This document shows positions 1 to 8,379 of a stretch of DNA of 64,000 nucleotides, in pieces. The translations under genes were made by a program, and so were the position numbers. This stretch comes from Pelotomaculum propionicicum (GTDB lineage: Bacteria; Bacillota; Desulfotomaculia; Desulfotomaculales; Pelotomaculaceae), in the NCBI RefSeq assembly GCF_004369225.1, contig NZ_QFFZ01000007.1, positions 58,755-122,754 on the forward strand, in the 5' to 3' direction. A model generated the notes under the pieces. The model was not told the DNA's origin. It searched no databases and worked only from the letters and a program-made list of their open reading frames with translations. The first letter of the stretch is position 1. Each line of letters opens with the position of its first letter.

Positions 1-1
1 C

Positions 2-484
2 ACCAAGCTGTTGGTAAACGTGCGGAAGTTGGGCCTGACCGGGTATGAAGTGGAAGAAATACTGGCCAAAGACTACAATATACTGATTGAACTTGCCGAC
101 ATGTATAATATCCTGGCTATAATCAGCCTGGGTGAACAGAAAGAGTACCTGGAGGCTTTCGTAAAAGCTCTCCAAAACATAGCCGCTCACGCCGGCGGCA
201 AGGAAATCAAGCAGATTGAAACAGTCCAGTTTTATCCGGAAGTAGTGCTGCCGCCCAGGCAGGCCTTCTTCAGTTCAAAAAAATCAGTGCCGCTGGAAGA
301 GTGCGCCGGTGAAATTGCCGGTGAGATGGTTATGGTTTACCCGCCGGGCATACCACTGGTGAGCATGGGCGAGATCATTACCGCGGACATTATCGAGTAC
401 GTGAAGATGCTCAAGGCAGAGAAATGCACCCTGCAGGGCACTACCGATCCCATTGTCGACAATATCATGGTTCTGGATATATAG
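2..484 (+). CDS. Orn/Lys/Arg decarboxylase, C-terminal part (5' end outside window)
   Basis: The reading frame is already open at the window edge and ends at TAG. The visible 160 or so residues match the C-terminal domain of PLP-dependent, fold-I ornithine/lysine/arginine decarboxylases, with the typical run PPRQAFF, the VYPPGIPL motif, and GEIIT shortly after. These enzymes decarboxylate basic amino acids to polyamines or cadaverine; the PLP-binding lysine lies in the missing N-terminal part, so substrate cannot be assigned. No neighbour before the truncated kinase on the other strand helps. The family assignment is strong; the substrate is unknown. Confidence 0.85.
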   Translation, partial: TKLLVNVRKLGLTGYEVEEILAKDYNILIELADMYNILAIISLGEQKEYLEAFVKALQNIAAHAGGKEIKQIETVQFYPEVVLPPRQAFFSSKKSVPLEECAGEIAGEMVMVYPPGIPLVSMGEIITADIIEYVKMLKAEKCTLQGTTDPIVDNIMVLDI

Positions 485-718
485 GTTTTTGTTGCGATCC
501 CAACAATAGGATAAATATTCTAAAAGGTTTTCAGAATTAATCTGAAAGCCTTTAATTTTCCCAGGGAAAAGGAATTCATTGCTATTCATGGAAGTATTAA
601 GCGAAATTTGGGCTGGCGGATCGACCACATCTGGGCTACTGAACCTTTCGCCGCCAGGTCGCGACGGGCCTGGATTGACACTAAACCAAGGGGGAGGTCA
701 AACCCTCAGACCATACTT

Positions 719-1603
719 TTATCGCATCTGAGTTTGCATGGTGATTTGATTATTAGGAACTTCTTTCTTAGCTTTAAACCTGACGTAAAAGGTGGTCCCC
801 TCCGTACCTGTTTCCAAATCTATTGTAGCGTTATGTCTGGCGGCAATACTGTAGCATACCGCCAGCCCCAGGCCGGTGCCGTTTTCTTTAGTAGTATGAA
901 ACGGCGTCCCTATCTTCTCCAGAATTTCCGGGTCTATACCATTGCCGTGATCCCTTACTGCCAAAACTACATCTTCATCATCAGCGTAAGTTTTGATTAT
1001 TACAGATCCGCCTGGGGACATCGCTTCAAGCCCGTTGCGGACCAGGTTGAGGATCAGCTGGCGGATTTCCTTTTCGTCCAGCAGCAGCTTTGGTATGTTA
1101 GCCAATTCAACTTCAATACGTTTGTCTGTGACCAGGGCGTCCGCCGTGATTAAAGGCAAAATAACAGAAATAATTCTGTTTAAACTGTGTTTCTTCAGTT
1201 CAACAGGCTTGTTTTTAGCAAGAGACAGGTACTCGGAGATTATTGTATTAGCCCGGTCCAGTTCCTCAATCATAAGGTTAAAGTAATCTTTATACTTGGC
1301 GCAGTCATCTTTCTCCCCGAGCATCTGCAGCAAGCCCCGCACAGTAGTCATCGGGTTCCTGATTTCGTGGCCGATACCGGCGGCCATTTCCCCCACCAGA
1401 TTTAACCTTTCCAGGCGAGCTATCTCTTTTCCCAACCGCTTTTGTTCGGTTATATCAATTCCCAAGATCAACATCAGCAATGTGCCGTCAATATCATGGA
1501 AAGGGTAAATAGTTCTAACTTTTAATATATAATCATTTATTTTATATTTGAGCAGAAATATTATTGTTAATAATACTTTAACCTTTTGGTAATAGTTTCG
1601 TAA
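719..1603 (-). pseudogene. 5'-truncated sensor histidine kinase (PAS remnant, HisKA, HATPase_c)
   Basis: The frame encodes the end of a PAS domain (a YPFHDIDG stretch and then DITEQKR), a HisKA dimerisation box with the phospho-accepting His in GHEIRNP, an N box (LNLVRNGLEAM) and G boxes (DHGNGID, GTGLGLAV). It is the NtrB/KinA-like kinase core. The frame stays open upstream to about 1603 but contains no ATG and no ribosome binding site; the first usable codon is a TTG near 1480, which would begin inside the PAS domain. I read this as a kinase that lost its N-terminal sensor. It could still make a soluble kinase from the internal TTG. No response regulator is adjacent. Confidence 0.7.
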
Positions 1604-1666
1604 TTATCTGATTATACAATCAGGTTGAGACAATAATAACAAACCCCCTTACCCTGTCTCACTAGC

Positions 1667-1696
1667 CCCGCCGCATTCCGGCGGGATCTTTTTTTT
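1667..1696 (+). terminator. Rho-independent terminator with no upstream + strand gene
   Basis: A perfect 7-bp stem CCCGCCG/CGGCGGG with a 5-nt loop is followed by ATCT and a run of T on the + strand. The only genes nearby are on the - strand, and read in that direction there is no T run. A second short inverted repeat, GAGACA (1627-1632) with TGTCTC (1655-1660), lies just before it. This may end a short RNA or be left over from a deleted gene. Confidence 0.6.
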
Positions 1697-1711
1697 ATAT
1701 CGTATTTACCC

Positions 1712-1891
1712 TTATAACCCCATTATCCCGTTGGTATAAGCGCCGGTCTCCGGAATTCCGTCAGGCCCGGTTTTTTCAAAATCAATTTCACCAGGAGTCT
1801 TTTCCAGGTGTGCAGGATTATGTGCTCTCTCGCTGCTCAGGCCGGAGATTACTGCATCCTGCGCTTCATACGGAAATATAGAATTTGACAC
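1712..1891 (-). CDS. Small hypothetical protein (59 aa)
   Basis: A short reading frame starting at GTG is preceded by a good GAGGTGAT ribosome binding site four bases upstream; the GTG three codons earlier overlaps that site and is less likely. The product is acidic, rich in Gly, Pro and Glu, has no membrane segment, no cysteine and no motif that I recognise. It lies alone between the truncated kinase and the terminator of the acyl-CoA synthetase. The ribosome binding site is the main reason to keep it. Confidence 0.4.
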   Translation of the reverse strand: MSNSIFPYEAQDAVISGLSSERAHNPAHLEKTPGEIDFEKTGPDGIPETGAYTNGIMGL

Positions 1892-1972
1892 AATTATCAC
1901 CTCAACCCTATAGTCTGTACAGCTGTGTCATTTGTTATAACCGGTACGGGAATTAGGATTAGCAGACAAATG

Positions 1973-1993
1973 AAAAAGGCTGCCGTGGCAGCC
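1973..1993 (-). terminator. Terminator of the acyl-CoA synthetase gene
   Basis: Read on the - strand, GGCTGC and GCAGCC form a 6-bp stem around a 4-nt loop and are followed directly by five T residues. It lies about 25 bp after the stop codon of the synthetase gene. Confidence 0.75.
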
Positions 1994-2018
1994 TCAAAAT
2001 ATGATGGTATTATTTTTT

Positions 2019-3488
2019 TTATTTATCAGTAATTTTTCTGAGTTCATTCTTTAAAATTTTCCCTGTGGAGTTTTTCGGCAAAGCATCCAGCTCAACAATC
2101 TCCCTGGGCAGCTTGAACTGGGCAAGATCTTTTTTTAGGAAGGCCATAAGATCTTTTTTATTCAGCTTCATTTCTTCTTTTAGCACCACATAAGCCCGGA
2201 CAACCTCTCCGCGGCTTTTATCAGGCACCCCGATTACCGCGGCTTCTTTCACCGCCGGGTAGCGGTATAACACTTCCTCGACTTCCCTGGGGTAAACATT
2301 GAGGCCGCTTACAATCACCATATCCTTTTTGCGGTCCACAATAAAATAATAGCCTTCCTCATCCTTATAGGCAAGATCCCCGGTATGAAGCCAGCCGTCT
2401 TTAAGTGCGGCAGCACTTTCTTCAGGCAGGCCATAATACCCGATCATTACATTTGGTCCGCGGGTAATTAGCTCGCCTATTTCGCCTGTTGCCTTTTCGT
2501 CGCCGTTATCATCAACTATTTTTACCTCGGAGTCCGGTATGGGAACGCCAATGGAACCCGGCTTGGTAGCACTTAAAGGATTGAAGCAAACAGCGGGTGA
2601 GGCTTCAGAAAGGCCATACCCTTCCACCACATGTTTTTTAGTCTTAGCGTGAAACTTTTTTATAATCTCCATGGGCAGAGATGCGCCGCCGCAGGTAAAG
2701 AGCCGGACTCCGGCCAGATCCTCCGGGCTCGCCAGATTGGCATAGAAATTGTACATGGCAGGGACACCGGAAACCACTGTAACATTTTGTGCCTTTATGT
2801 TGGCTATAGTATCTTTAGGTTGAAATGATTCAACTACAGTAATCGATGCTCCATGATAAAGCGCTGTAGTAACATTGCAGGTCCAGGCATAGCTGTGAAA
2901 CATAGGCAATACAACCTGAAAATTGTCGTCCGGCCGGGCCTCTACCGCCGCCGAGAATGACCTGGCGTTGCTTACCAGATTGCGGTGAGAAAGTAAGGCG
3001 CCTTTAGGGCGTCCCGTTGTTCCAGATGTGTACAGGATTACACAGGGATCGGACTCTTCAATAGAAATAGCCGGAGGGCCGGGAAAAGATGTGCGGTCAA
3101 TATCTTCGTTTATTTTTGGTATGAGAACCTGAACAGGTAATGGTGAACCTTCGTCATACTGACCGGCCAACTGTAGGTCCTTGTCTGAAACTACCAGTTT
3201 GACACGCGCGTCTTTCAGGATAAAGGCAATTTCCCTGGGGGTAAACATTGTGTTGAGAGGTACGACCACACCGCCCAGACTGGCGATTGCCATGTAGCTG
3301 AAAACAAACTCAGAGGAATTCTTGGCGAATAGAGCCACGTTGTCATGCTGCCTTACCCCTTGAGCGTACAGATAGCTGCGGTATTGGGCCACTTTTTGCT
3401 GCATTTCGGCGTAACTGTGCCGGGAATTTTTCTCGTACAGGGCTATTTTGTCACCTGCACCCTGGAAAATAAGTTGATGTACTAGCAA
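2019..3488 (-). CDS. Long-chain fatty acid / acyl-CoA synthetase (AMP-forming)
   Basis: The 489-aa protein is a complete AMP-binding (ANL superfamily) enzyme: P-loop ILYTSGTTGRPKG near residues 151-163, the GYGLSEASP adenine-binding motif near 290, the LHTGD motif followed by DRKKDMVIVSGLNVYPREVEE-like hinge sequence, and a C-terminal lysine in NSTGKIL. It should activate a carboxylic acid to its CoA thioester through an acyl-adenylate in the cytoplasm. Chain-length preference cannot be read. The start is TTG, preceded by GGGGGAAG at good spacing; no ATG fits. The gene is monocistronic, with its own promoter and terminator, and carries none of the shared LysR-type promoter module seen from 10 kb onwards. 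Confidence 0.9.
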   Translation of the reverse strand: MLVHQLIFQGAGDKIALYEKNSRHSYAEMQQKVAQYRSYLYAQGVRQHDNVALFAKNSSEFVFSYMAIASLGGVVVPLNTMFTPREIAFILKDARVKLVVSDKDLQLAGQYDEGSPLPVQVLIPKINEDIDRTSFPGPPAISIEESDPCVILYTSGTTGRPKGALLSHRNLVSNARSFSAAVEARPDDNFQVVLPMFHSYAWTCNVTTALYHGASITVVESFQPKDTIANIKAQNVTVVSGVPAMYNFYANLASPEDLAGVRLFTCGGASLPMEIIKKFHAKTKKHVVEGYGLSEASPAVCFNPLSATKPGSIGVPIPDSEVKIVDDNGDEKATGEIGELITRGPNVMIGYYGLPEESAAALKDGWLHTGDLAYKDEEGYYFIVDRKKDMVIVSGLNVYPREVEEVLYRYPAVKEAAVIGVPDKSRGEVVRAYVVLKEEMKLNKKDLMAFLKKDLAQFKLPREIVELDALPKNSTGKILKNELRKITDK

Positions 3489-3538
3489 ATGTCTTCCCCC
3501 TATGTGTCTCAGAAAATTCAGTTTTATTTATATTAGAC

Positions 3539-3548
3539 ATTATACCAA
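3539..3548 (-). promoter_or_regulatory. Likely extended -10 promoter of the acyl-CoA synthetase
   Basis: On the - strand TGGTATAAT gives a consensus -10 with an upstream TG, about 50 bp before the TTG start. No clear -35 is present, which fits an extended -10 sigma-A promoter. Prediction only. Confidence 0.45.
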
Positions 3549-3691
3549 AAAGATCCTTTATTTATATTGGGCTATACGCAAAATAATGCCGATATTCAAA
3601 GTTTTGTGAATTTTCATTTGCCAGTTACTTAAAATAATCAAATTGATGTGTTATTATAACTACAATTGTTCAGTAATATTTGGAGAAAGCT

Positions 3692-4291
3692 ATGAGACCA
3701 GAGGAAGAAATCCTGGGTATATTAAAGGAGTCCCTCCAGAAAAAAAATGGATCCTCACTTGTTTTATCTATCCGCAAAAAATTATTGTCTTTTGACCCGC
3801 TAATCGGGGAACATTCAATAAATGTAGCGGCATATGCGGAGCAAATTGGCTCACAGTTGGGTTTTTCAAGTGATGATCATGATCGTTTAGTCCTGGCTGC
3901 CTTATTGCACGATATAGGAAAGGTCTTTATCCCGCCTGAAATCCTGTACAAGACCTCGGTTCTCAATAATGAGGAATGGGAGGTTGTTCAACAACACCCC
4001 TATCAAGGAAGCAACCTGTTAAAACCGTTCAACAGGCTCAAAGATATAATTTTAACAATCCTGCATCACCACGAGTTTTACAATGGGAGGGGGTATCCCG
4101 GCAAAATTGCCCGTGAAGACATCCCCATTTTCTCCAGGATCATTTCCGTATCCGACGCTTATGAGGCCATGACTTCCGGCCGGCCTTTCAGGAGAGGTTT
4201 TTCGCACCGAGAAGCCGTAAACCGTCTTAAGGAAGGCAGGGGGACTCAGTTTGACCCGCGTATAGTGGCTCAATTTATTAAGAGGTTTTAG
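3692..4291 (+). CDS. HD-GYP domain protein, probable c-di-GMP phosphodiesterase
   Basis: The 199-aa protein is essentially one HD-GYP domain. The metal-binding HD is in LLHDIGK near residue 73, followed by an HHHEFYNGRGYPG segment near 124-136 that supplies the further His ligands and the GYP motif. HD-GYP enzymes hydrolyse cyclic di-GMP. There is no receiver or sensor domain and no membrane segment, so activity control is unknown. The ATG is chosen because GGAGAAAG sits 4-8 bases upstream; the TTG four codons earlier overlaps that site. A second HD-GYP gene with a c-di-GMP riboswitch lies at 8.4-9.4 kb. Confidence 0.85.
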   Translation: MRPEEEILGILKESLQKKNGSSLVLSIRKKLLSFDPLIGEHSINVAAYAEQIGSQLGFSSDDHDRLVLAALLHDIGKVFIPPEILYKTSVLNNEEWEVVQQHPYQGSNLLKPFNRLKDIILTILHHHEFYNGRGYPGKIAREDIPIFSRIISVSDAYEAMTSGRPFRRGFSHREAVNRLKEGRGTQFDPRIVAQFIKRF

Positions 4292-4425
4292 GGGTTTAGG
4301 CTCTTGCTAATAAATTAGTACTTTAGTCCTATATAAATAGGGATGTTTATCTTATATGCAAAAAGTACAAACAGGTTAAAATTTTATTATAATACTTAAT
4401 TATTTTTTTTGTGGGAGGTATGGAG

Positions 4426-4647
4426 ATGCTGCCATTCCAGATAGAGCGCCTGCAGACTAAACTGGTGCAAATGGGTTTATCACCCAGGTTGGTTGAGTCC
4501 ATGCCGCCCTGGAGTCTTTTAAGAAACTACCATGATCAGTTATTGAAGAGAGAAAAATTAAAACTGCTTGAAGCTGGGAACGAATGGGAAACCTCCAATA
4601 CATACAGCGGAGCAAAAGCGCCCTACCGTTTTCCTGGAAAATGGTAA
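4426..4647 (+). CDS. Small hypothetical protein (73 aa)
   Basis: A short frame begins at ATG with GGGAGG seven bases upstream. The predicted product is basic in the middle (a LLKREKLKLLEA helix) and ends in an Arg/Lys/Trp-rich tail. I do not recognise a family. An inverted repeat with GGGGACA ends follows immediately after the stop and could act as its terminator or be a mobile repeat. Existence as a gene rests on the ribosome binding site only. Confidence 0.4.
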   Translation: MLPFQIERLQTKLVQMGLSPRLVESMPPWSLLRNYHDQLLKREKLKLLEAGNEWETSNTYSGAKAPYRFPGKW

Positions 4648-4652
4648 AAATC

Positions 4653-4701
4653 GGGGACATACCTCTCCACAGAGATAGGCTCAAAGTAGAGGTGTGTCCC
4701 C
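4653..4701 (+). repeat. Inverted repeat with GGGGACA/TGTCCCC ends
   Basis: The 14-base arms (4653-4666 and 4688-4701) pair with a single G-U and enclose 21 nt. A weak T-rich stretch follows. Palindromes with these ends are often dispersed REP-like or MITE-like elements in Firmicutes; here I see only one clear copy in the window, so it may simply be a terminator for the small gene before it. Confidence 0.5.
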
Positions 4702-4901
4702 TTTCCTCTGTCCTGCCCCTTTTATTTTTGCAACCTCATCTTCAAGGGGATACTTATGTTCCCGGAGTGATAACCTGGGGATTTCTACTTTTGTTGACCA
4801 GTTCGCTAAAGCAGATCCGAAGGTAAAAAGTGACATGGTTGGTCTTATGATTTAAGGGAATTATATTTTGAAATAATAACTTGACACAGGGAGGCTTTAA
4901 G

Positions 4902-5159
4902 ATGGAACACTTAACGAACATTTCGGATGCTCTCTCCGCATTTCACTCTGATCTAAACAGGATCCAGACCGTGGCCGGCACGCTGGCCCAGGTGGAACGG
5001 CAGCATTACGATGATTTGACCAAGTACGATGATGAAAGGTTGACCAGGATTGCTGTCGCCGAGCAGAGCAGTTCGAGGCAGTTGGGGGAAATAAAGCAGC
5101 TATGCATAGCAATGGCACAAAAGATTGAAGAAATACAGCAATCAACAGCCAGAAAATAG
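4902..5159 (+). CDS. Small hypothetical, coiled-coil-like protein (85 aa)
   Basis: The ATG is preceded by GGGAGG at eight bases. The product is hydrophilic and helical throughout, with heptad-like spacing of Leu/Ile and many Gln, Glu and Asp, ending ARK. One cysteine, no membrane segment. It ends 13 bp before the start of the glutamate synthase-type gene and probably shares its transcript. No function recognised. Confidence 0.55.
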   Translation: MEHLTNISDALSAFHSDLNRIQTVAGTLAQVERQHYDDLTKYDDERLTRIAVAEQSSSRQLGEIKQLCIAMAQKIEEIQQSTARK

Positions 5160-5172
5160 GGGGGGCGGCAAA

Positions 5173-6579
5173 TTGGGTTTACTGGCAAAGCTTTTGAGAG
5201 GAGTCGTTAATGAAGTCGCCGACGATACTGTCCGGACGATCTTGAGGGACCAGTACATAGAGAACCTTTTTGAACTGGTTCCTGTGATGAAAAAGGTCAA
5301 CCCTATTAACCTGGCGGAAATTGGCATGAGGGCGGCTAAAGGTATACCGGTATCCCGGCCCCTGGGCAGTCATATTCACTTTTCCCCCTGGGAACAACTA
5401 TTATTTAACCCTGTCCACCTTTTCCGTTTCCCTACCCCGGAGAACGTAAGTATTAATACTTCGGTGAAAATTGGCCCGCGGGCTAAAAAACCTCTGAACA
5501 TATCAATCCCCGTTATGATCGCCGCCATGTCATTTGGCGGAGCTTTAAGCAAGCACGCGAAAATAGCGCTGGCCAGAGCCGCCTCTATGGCGGGAACTGC
5601 CACCAATACCGGTGAGGCCGGGCTGCTGGAAGAGGAGCGCAAGGAAGCCCAGCTTTTAGTCGGTCAGTACAACAGGGGCGGGTGGCTAAACAGCAAGGAT
5701 AAATACAGCAGGCTGGACGCGATAGAGATACAACTTGGCCAGGGAGCACAGGGTTCGGCTCCACAGAGAACGACGGCAAAAAACATAGGCGAGGAGTACC
5801 GCGAAGTGTTCGGTCTGGGCAAGGGAGAGGACGCTGTAATCCACTCGCGGCTCAATGGGGTAAACACTAAGCAGGACTTTATAGAGCGTGTCAGAGAGTT
5901 AAAAGAAGAGACCGGAGTCCCTGTCGGGCTGAAAATCGGAGCCACACATCACCTGGAGAAGGAACTGCAAGTTGCCCTGGACGCTGGCTGCGATTTTGTA
6001 ACTGTCGACGGGGCCGAGGGCGGTACCCACGGAGGGGCGCCTATTCTGGAGGATGATGTGGGCCTGCCGACGATCTACGCGGTCAGCCGCGCGGCCCAAT
6101 TTTTAACCGGCAAGGGCGTCAAAGGAGACGTCAGCTTATTAGCCGCAGGGGGATTGGTGACGCCCGGCCAAATGCTTAAAGCTCTGGCTCTGGGTGCGGA
6201 TGCGGTTTATATCGGTACGGCGGCGGTCCTGGCCATGGTAGGTGACCAGATCGGCAGGGCATTGCCTTTTGAGCCTCCTACCGACCTGGTAGTTTACACC
6301 GGAAAAATGACAGACCACCTTGACCTGCATAAGTCCGCACAAAACCTGTTCTACTTCTTAAATGCCTGTATCAGGGAAATGGAACTTGTGGCGGCCTCGC
6401 TGGGCAAGGTGTCTTTGGCGGACATCAACAAAGAGGACCTGGTCGCCCTGGACCCCTTCCTGGCCAAGGCCTTAAAAATCGATCTCGGCTTCGTGCCGCC
6501 TGAGAGCCAGGATGTTTTTTACGGTGATTTAGCAAGACTGAACCTGCCGGGGACCCAAATGCGGGAAGCTACTCATTAG
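5173..6579 (+). CDS. FMN-binding glutamate synthase family protein
   Basis: The 468-aa protein is the stand-alone FMN/synthase domain of the GltB type: a (beta/alpha)8 barrel with PVMIAAMSFGGALS, TNTGEAGL, a glutamine-rich IEIQLGQGAQGS segment, VDGAEGGTHGGAP and the FMN-phosphate region GGLVTPGQMLKALALGADA. It lacks the glutaminase domain and any visible ferredoxin domain. Such proteins occur in archaea and Clostridia; some act in glutamate synthesis with separate subunits, and for many the substrate is unproven. The start is TTG with GGGGGGGCGG just upstream; the frame extends further upstream, but only over the preceding gene. Confidence 0.85.
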   Translation: MGLLAKLLRGVVNEVADDTVRTILRDQYIENLFELVPVMKKVNPINLAEIGMRAAKGIPVSRPLGSHIHFSPWEQLLFNPVHLFRFPTPENVSINTSVKIGPRAKKPLNISIPVMIAAMSFGGALSKHAKIALARAASMAGTATNTGEAGLLEEERKEAQLLVGQYNRGGWLNSKDKYSRLDAIEIQLGQGAQGSAPQRTTAKNIGEEYREVFGLGKGEDAVIHSRLNGVNTKQDFIERVRELKEETGVPVGLKIGATHHLEKELQVALDAGCDFVTVDGAEGGTHGGAPILEDDVGLPTIYAVSRAAQFLTGKGVKGDVSLLAAGGLVTPGQMLKALALGADAVYIGTAAVLAMVGDQIGRALPFEPPTDLVVYTGKMTDHLDLHKSAQNLFYFLNACIREMELVAASLGKVSLADINKEDLVALDPFLAKALKIDLGFVPPESQDVFYGDLARLNLPGTQMREATH

Positions 6580-6625
6580 GTTATAAGCGGGTTTCAACAC
6601 CATGGACGACTTGGTCAACAAACTG

Positions 6626-6653
6626 GCGCGGATATATAATCCCGCGCTTTTTT
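6626..6653 (+). terminator. Rho-independent terminator after the glutamate synthase-type gene
   Basis: GCGCGG pairs with CCGCGC across an AT-rich loop and six T residues follow directly. It ends the transcript that includes the small coiled-coil gene and the glutamate synthase-type gene. Confidence 0.75.
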
Positions 6654-6734
6654 AATTGTCGTTGTAGGCCTGCAGGATAAACGAAATCACGGTAGAATAG
6701 TTGCTTAAGGCTGGAAAAGGAAAGGAGTTTTAAT

Positions 6735-6923
6735 ATGGATTGCCATAAAGAAGCAAACAAAAAGAAATGTACCTGTACTTATGAACCATGTTCCAGAAAG
6801 GGTCTCTGCTGCGAATGTATCAGCTACCACCGGCAAAACGGCGAGGCGCCCGGCTGTTTGTTCCCGCCCGCTGTCGAAAAAACCTATGACCGCTCACTGC
6901 GGAGGCTGGCGCGCTGCTACTGA
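6735..6923 (+). CDS. DUF6485 family cysteine-rich protein
   Basis: The 62-aa protein carries the family pattern: DCHKEAN, then [34 protein letters not shown] spacing of eight cysteines and a C-terminal [11 protein letters not shown] segment. It is almost certainly a small metal (zinc or iron-sulfur) binding protein; the function is not known. AAAGGAG precedes the ATG at ideal spacing. It stands alone between a terminator and the ParB-like gene. Confidence 0.8.
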   Translation: MDCHKEANKKKCTCTYEPCSRKGLCCECISYHRQNGEAPGCLFPPAVEKTYDRSLRRLARCY

Positions 6924-6952
6924 TTTCACTGCTTGTTGGCTTTTTTGTTAAA

Positions 6953-6984
6953 TTGCAACAAATATATTTTAAACGTTGTTGCAA
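6953..6984 (+). promoter_or_regulatory. 9-bp inverted repeat upstream of the ParB-like gene
   Basis: TTGCAACAA and TTGTTGCAA are separated by 14 AT-rich bases. There is no T run, so it is not a terminator; the geometry suits a dimeric repressor. It lies about 105 bp upstream of the ParB-like start. Confidence 0.35.
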
Positions 6985-7052
6985 ACAGAGAGGGAAAAAT
7001 AATTTGCCGTTGAATATTAAAATGCTTGAATATTCAAAGAAAGGAGGCTTGT

Positions 7053-7072
7053 ATTATTCTACGTAGAATAAT
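7053..7072 (+). promoter_or_regulatory. Perfect 20-bp palindrome just upstream of the ParB-like gene
   Basis: ATTATTCTACGTAGAATAAT is its own reverse complement and ends 15 bp before the ATG, next to the GGGAGG ribosome binding site. As ParB-family proteins bind palindromes of 14-16 bp, autoregulation is an attractive but untested reading. An RNA hairpin that hides the ribosome binding site is the alternative. Confidence 0.5.
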
Positions 7073-7087
7073 CCGGGAGGGATTTTC

Positions 7088-7840
7088 ATGTATATGGACA
7101 TTCCTATAGAAAAGATATTTACTCCGGATAACGTCAGGTTGACTTACAACCAGGGCGCCATTAGGGGGTTGGCGAATTCCATAAGCCAGGTGGGGCTGCT
7201 GCAGCCTGTTATAGTAAAGGATAACGGTGACGATACATTTACCCTCCTGGTTGGCCACAGGCGCTTTTTAGCCGCCAAACTAGCCGAAGTAAAATCAATC
7301 CGCGCTATTATTTTTGACGATCAGGAGTCAAAAATAATGCTGCAGCTTATAGAGAATATTCAGAGGGAGAATCTGAATCCTATCGAGGAGGCACTGGCCT
7401 ACAAAAAAGTGCTGGAAGAGGAGGTTATTACCCTGGAAGAACTGGCTGCCAAACTGGGCAAACCACAGTCCAGTATTGCCAATGCAATCAGGCTTCTGAA
7501 GCTGCCTTACGGCATTCAAAAGATGCTGATCAGCGGGGATCTGAAGCAGGGTCACGGAAAAGTACTGCTTCAGTTGAAAGATCCTGAGCTGCAGGCGGAA
7601 CTGGCCTCTAAGGCTGTTACGGAAAAGATGTCAGTAAACGCGCTCAGGGAAGCAGTTTTACTGGCGAACAAAACAGGCGCCGCGCTTGATGGGAATCAAC
7701 TGGATGACCTGCTGGAAGAAATCAGGGAACTGCGCAGGTCTGCCGAAAGCAAATATCTGTCAGGCAACGAACAGATGCCGCAGGAAGTTAAATCAAAAAT
7801 CAGGCATGAAATTGAAGGATTTATGAAATTATTGGAATAG
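7088..7840 (+). CDS. ParB/Noc/Spo0J-like partition protein
   Basis: The 250-aa protein has the ParB N-terminal CTPase/nuclease-like fold with LVGHRRFLAAK (box II, GxxRxxA type) and ENIQRENLNPIEEALAYK (box III), then a helix-turn-helix core EELAAKLGKPQSSIANAIRLLKLP, and a charged C-terminal segment. It is close to chromosomal ParB in size, but no parA, gidB or rnpA is adjacent, so it is either an orphan paralogue or a Noc-like regulator. A palindrome that could be its own operator overlaps the leader. A terminator follows the stop. Confidence 0.85.
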   Translation: MYMDIPIEKIFTPDNVRLTYNQGAIRGLANSISQVGLLQPVIVKDNGDDTFTLLVGHRRFLAAKLAEVKSIRAIIFDDQESKIMLQLIENIQRENLNPIEEALAYKKVLEEEVITLEELAAKLGKPQSSIANAIRLLKLPYGIQKMLISGDLKQGHGKVLLQLKDPELQAELASKAVTEKMSVNALREAVLLANKTGAALDGNQLDDLLEEIRELRRSAESKYLSGNEQMPQEVKSKIRHEIEGFMKLLE

Positions 7841-7854
7841 CTTTAGCAAATAGC

Positions 7855-7886
7855 TGAGCAAGGAAATGAAACCCTGCTCATTTTTT
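7855..7886 (+). terminator. Terminator of the ParB-like gene
   Basis: TGAGCA/TGCTCA arms, with additional GG/CC pairing inside, are followed by six T residues, 15 bp after the stop codon. Confidence 0.7.
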
Positions 7887-8071
7887 ATTGTGTCTTTTGA
7901 ATTCTTGTTTTTGCGCTTTGAGGGATGCGTTTTGCCTGGAGTATACTACTTAAGGCAAAGCCGCATCCCGTTTTTCAAAGCCCTGCCAACAATAATTTCC
8001 AGGGTTGGTTTCAGTGAAACTGGCAATTCTATTTTCAAACCGATGAATTCATAATTAGAAAACAGGAAGTG

Positions 8072-8377
8072 ATGACTGTGACAGGCAGAAAAGAATACAG
8101 TGATGAATGTGCCGGTAACAGGCATTACACTCGTTTTAACACCCTGGATGGTTTGAGAGTTTACCTGGAAAACCCGGTCAGGCCGGAGTTTGCTTTCTGT
8201 GTTTACCCGGTTTCCGGCAAACCTGAAACTTTTAATTATAATAGCCTGGGCCAAGTTGTTACCAGACTGGCAGACGGGTCATCTTTTGACAGTCTGGAGG
8301 ATTTTTTATGTTACGTTTTTCAATGTGACAGGGAAGGTTATCCAAATACAGAATACGTTGATGTTGTAGTTGAATAG
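8072..8377 (+). CDS. Hypothetical protein (101 aa)
   Basis: An ATG or the GTG two codons later follows AGGAAG; the GTG has the better spacing. The protein is mixed alpha/beta, acidic at the C-terminus, with a repeated idea of aromatic/valine strands (FAFCVYPVSG, YVDVVVE). No signal peptide, no membrane segment and no family that I recognise. It converges with the HD-GYP gene on the other strand, the two stops being only a few bases apart. Confidence 0.5.
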   Translation: MTVTGRKEYSDECAGNRHYTRFNTLDGLRVYLENPVRPEFAFCVYPVSGKPETFNYNSLGQVVTRLADGSSFDSLEDFLCYVFQCDREGYPNTEYVDVVVE

Positions 8378-8379
8378 AT

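Noticed and set aside
608..1153. 181-codon frame on the + strand
   Set aside because: Antisense to the histidine kinase core, no family resemblance, no ribosome binding site.
7866..8054. 62-codon + strand frame after the ParB-like gene
   Set aside because: Starts inside the terminator hairpin and has no ribosome binding site.
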